A DNA stretch of 7,930 nt from an uncultured Candidatus Saccharibacteria bacterium (lineage in GTDB: Bacteria; Patescibacteriota; Saccharimonadia; Saccharimonadales; Saccharimonadaceae): the NCBI GenBank assembly GCA_947306315.1, contig CAMZGF010000034.1, forward strand, positions 1 to 7,930, read 5' to 3'. Every line of letters starts with the position of its first letter. The first letter of the stretch is position 1. The position numbers and the translations under genes were made by a program. The notes below the pieces were generated by a model, which was not told the DNA's origin, searched no databases, and was given only the letters and a program-made list of their open reading frames with translations. Below are positions 5,984 to 7,930 of the stretch, piece after piece.

Positions 5984-7930
5984 ATGTCTGAAGTTAAGGA
6001 TCTTTCAAAGTTCCGCAATATCGGTATTATCGCTCACATCGATGCAGGTAAAACTACTACATCTGAGGCGATTCTTTACCGTACTGGCTTAAAGCATAAA
6101 ATCGACCTTGTTAAAGGCGATACCGGCGGCGCTACAACCGACTGGATGGAGCAGGAAAAGGAACGTGGTATTACCATTACCTCAGCTGCTGTTACTGCTT
6201 ACTGGAAGGGCCACCAAATTAACATTATCGATACCCCAGGCCACATCGATTTCACAGCTGAAGTTGAGCGTTCTCTTCGTGTTCTCGATGGCGCAGTAGT
6301 CGTCTTCGATGGTAAGATGGGTGTTGAGGCTCAGTCTGAAACAGTTTGGCGCCAAGCTACTAAATATGGCGTTCCACGTATCTGTTTCGTCAACAAGATT
6401 AACCAAATCGGTGGTGATTTCTACAAATCACTCGAATCAATTCACAAGCGTCTTTCAAAGAACGCATTTGCTATTCATCTCCCAATCGGATTTGAAAAAG
6501 ACATCTGCGGTGTTGTCGACCTTATCGACATGAAAGCTTACACTTACAAAGATTACGCTGATCACGAACTTACTGTCGGTGAAATTCCTGCAGACATGGT
6601 TGAAAAAGCTAAGAACTACCGTTCAATGCTCGTTGAGGAAGCTGTTCAAGCTGACGAAGCTCTCATGGAGAAATACTTCAGCCAAGGTGAAGAAGCTATC
6701 TCAGAAGCTGAACTTAAAACCGCACTCAGAAAACGTGTTCTTGATGGTGACTTCTTCCTCGTAACCGGTGGTGATGGCCGTGGTGTTATCGTTGAAAAGG
6801 TTCTCGATCTTATGACCGACTATCTCCCAAGCCCGCTCGATCGTGATCAGGGTCAAACAACTGGTACTGATCCAAAGACCGGTGACGTAATCGTTCGCAA
6901 AGCATCTGATAACGAACCACTTACAGCTCTCGCATTCAAGATTGCAACTGACCCATTCGTCGGTAAGCTTATCTTCATCCGTGTTTACGCTGGTGTTCTC
7001 AAATCTGGCTCATATGTTCTCAACGCAACAACTGGAAACAAGGAACGCGTTGGTCGTATCGTCCGTATGTTCGCTGATAAGCGTGATGATATCGATCAGG
7101 TTACTGCTGGTGATATCGCTGCAGTTGTAGGCCTTAAGGATACTGTCACTGGTACAACTCTTTGTGATCCAGCACACCCAATCCACCTCGAATCAATTGA
7201 ATTCCCAGAACCTCCTGTATCTATCGCAGTCGAACCAAAGACTAAAGCAGACCAGGAAAAGATGGGTATCGGTCTCTCAAAGATGGCCGAAGAAGACCCA
7301 ACCTTCCGCGTTCATACTGATGAAGAAACCGGCCAAACCATTATTTCAGGTATGGGCGAGCTTCACCTCGAAATCATTATCGACCGTTTGAAACGTGAAC
7401 ATGGTGTTGAAGCTAATACCGGTGCTCCACAAGTTGCTTACCGTGAAACTATCCGCGGTACCGCAGAAGCACAAGGTAAACACATCAAACAGTCTGGTGG
7501 TCGTGGTCAGTATGGTGACGTTTGGATTAAGTTTGAGCCAAATGAACCAGGTAAAGGCTTCGAATTCATCGATCAGATTAAAGGTGGTGTCGTTCCTCAA
7601 GAATACCGCAAACCAGTACAAAAAGGTGTCGAAGATACTCTCGCTGGTGGTGTTATCGCTGGCTATCCAGTAGTTGACGTCAAAGCAACCCTCTATGATG
7701 GTTCTTACCACGATGTCGACTCATCAGAGCTCGCCTTCACACTCGCAGGTGCTCTTGCAACTCGCGAAGGTATCAAGAAAGCTAACCCAGTTCTTCTTGA
7801 ACCTGTTATGAAACTTGAGATTACAACTCCAGAAGACTTCATGGGTGATGTCATTGGCGATATTAACTCTCGCCATGGCCGCATCGATGAAATGGAAGAT
7901 CTCCAAGGTGGTGCAAAGCTTATCAAAGCT
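5984..7930 (+). CDS. fusA: Elongation factor G, partial (C-terminus beyond right edge)
   Basis: EF-G is the translational GTPase that drives tRNA-mRNA translocation and, with RRF, ribosome recycling. The window holds 649 codons of the usual 690-700; it ends in domain V after GDVIGDINSRHGRIDEMED. Clear EF-G blocks are the P-loop AHIDAGKTT (17-25), RGITITSAA (61-69), switch II DTPGHIDF with His87 (83-90), and domain II from about 311 (EPLTALAFKIATDPF). Domain III begins near 409, and the domain IV tip loops are QSGGRGQYG (503-511) and YHDVDSSE (575-582). Unusual points in the G domain: G4 reads NKIN (137-140) instead of NKxD, the G5 region reads GGDGR (262-266) instead of GSAFK, and switch I has a two-residue insertion around 41-48. 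AAAGGA at 5973-5978 is 5 nt before the ATG. No rpsL, rpsG or tuf precedes it, so it lies outside a canonical str operon. Confidence 0.96.
   Translation, partial: MSEVKDLSKFRNIGIIAHIDAGKTTTSEAILYRTGLKHKIDLVKGDTGGATTDWMEQEKERGITITSAAVTAYWKGHQINIIDTPGHIDFTAEVERSLRVLDGAVVVFDGKMGVEAQSETVWRQATKYGVPRICFVNKINQIGGDFYKSLESIHKRLSKNAFAIHLPIGFEKDICGVVDLIDMKAYTYKDYADHELTVGEIPADMVEKAKNYRSMLVEEAVQADEALMEKYFSQGEEAISEAELKTALRKRVLDGDFFLVTGGDGRGVIVEKVLDLMTDYLPSPLDRDQGQTTGTDPKTGDVIVRKASDNEPLTALAFKIATDPFVGKLIFIRVYAGVLKSGSYVLNATTGNKERVGRIVRMFADKRDDIDQVTAGDIAAVVGLKDTVTGTTLCDPAHPIHLESIEFPEPPVSIAVEPKTKADQEKMGIGLSKMAEEDPTFRVHTDEETGQTIISGMGELHLEIIIDRLKREHGVEANTGAPQVAYRETIRGTAEAQGKHIKQSGGRGQYGDVWIKFEPNEPGKGFEFIDQIKGGVVPQEYRKPVQKGVEDTLAGGVIAGYPVVDVKATLYDGSYHDVDSSELAFTLAGALATREGIKKANPVLLEPVMKLEITTPEDFMGDVIGDINSRHGRIDEMEDLQGGAKLIKA

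Noticed and set aside
7346..7711. 121-codon minus-strand open frame inside fusA, plus other antisense frames in the gat and fusA genes
   Set aside because: The overlapping plus-strand protein is a conserved EF-G domain III/IV region. The antisense frame has no RBS or recognisable product and is a codon-bias shadow.
1..7930. tRNA, rRNA, CRISPR repeats, insertion sequences or phage genes
   Set aside because: No direct-repeat arrays, cloverleaf-like sequences in the spacers, transposase-like frames or terminal repeats were found by reading both strands.

Overview
The window looks like a chromosomal segment from a member of the Candidate Phyla Radiation, most likely Candidatus Saccharibacteria (TM7) or a close relative. 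This placement is an inference from protein style and gene context, not from a database search. Pointers are a compact gat operon carrying a small membrane-anchored HEPN-like protein between gatA and gatB, a secreted FISUMP-type surface protein with a DGNCWM core, a very divergent elongation factor G, AT-rich intergenic spacers, and apparently leaderless genes. No in-frame TGA occurs in the large genes, so nothing suggests the TGA-as-glycine code of Gracilibacteria.

Layout: (1) 1-785, minus strand, the 5' part of a secreted protein with a signal peptide and Ig/PKD-like beta domains, cut by the left edge. (2) 786-864, a divergent promoter region whose two extended -10 boxes lie in the arms of a perfect 16-bp inverted repeat. 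(3) 865-4355, plus strand, a tightly packed operon gatC - gatA - small HEPN-like membrane protein - gatB. The last three genes have good Shine-Dalgarno sites and the last two junctions are TAATG overlaps, while gatC appears leaderless. (4) 4356-4436, an AT-rich spacer with a good promoter, again placing the start codon almost at the predicted transcription start. (5) 4437-5834, a secreted FISUMP-domain protein. (6) 5835-5983, a promoter and a roughly 100-nt leader predicted to fold into a three-way junction. (7) 5984-7930, fusA (EF-G), cut by the right edge within domain V.

The gat genes supply the GatCAB amidotransferase, which makes Gln-tRNA(Gln) and/or Asn-tRNA(Asn) from mischarged precursors. 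fusA drives ribosomal translocation and is here placed outside a str operon. The two exported proteins belong to the cell-surface repertoire. The most striking observation is in EF-G: the guanine-recognition motif NKxD reads NKIN and the usual G5 motif (GSAFK) reads GGDGR, while the P-loop, switch II and the domain IV decoding loops look intact. Also worth attention are the HEPN-like protein in the gat operon, the divergent promoter palindrome, the leaderless starts, and the folded fusA leader. I saw no tRNA, rRNA, CRISPR array, insertion sequence or prophage signature.
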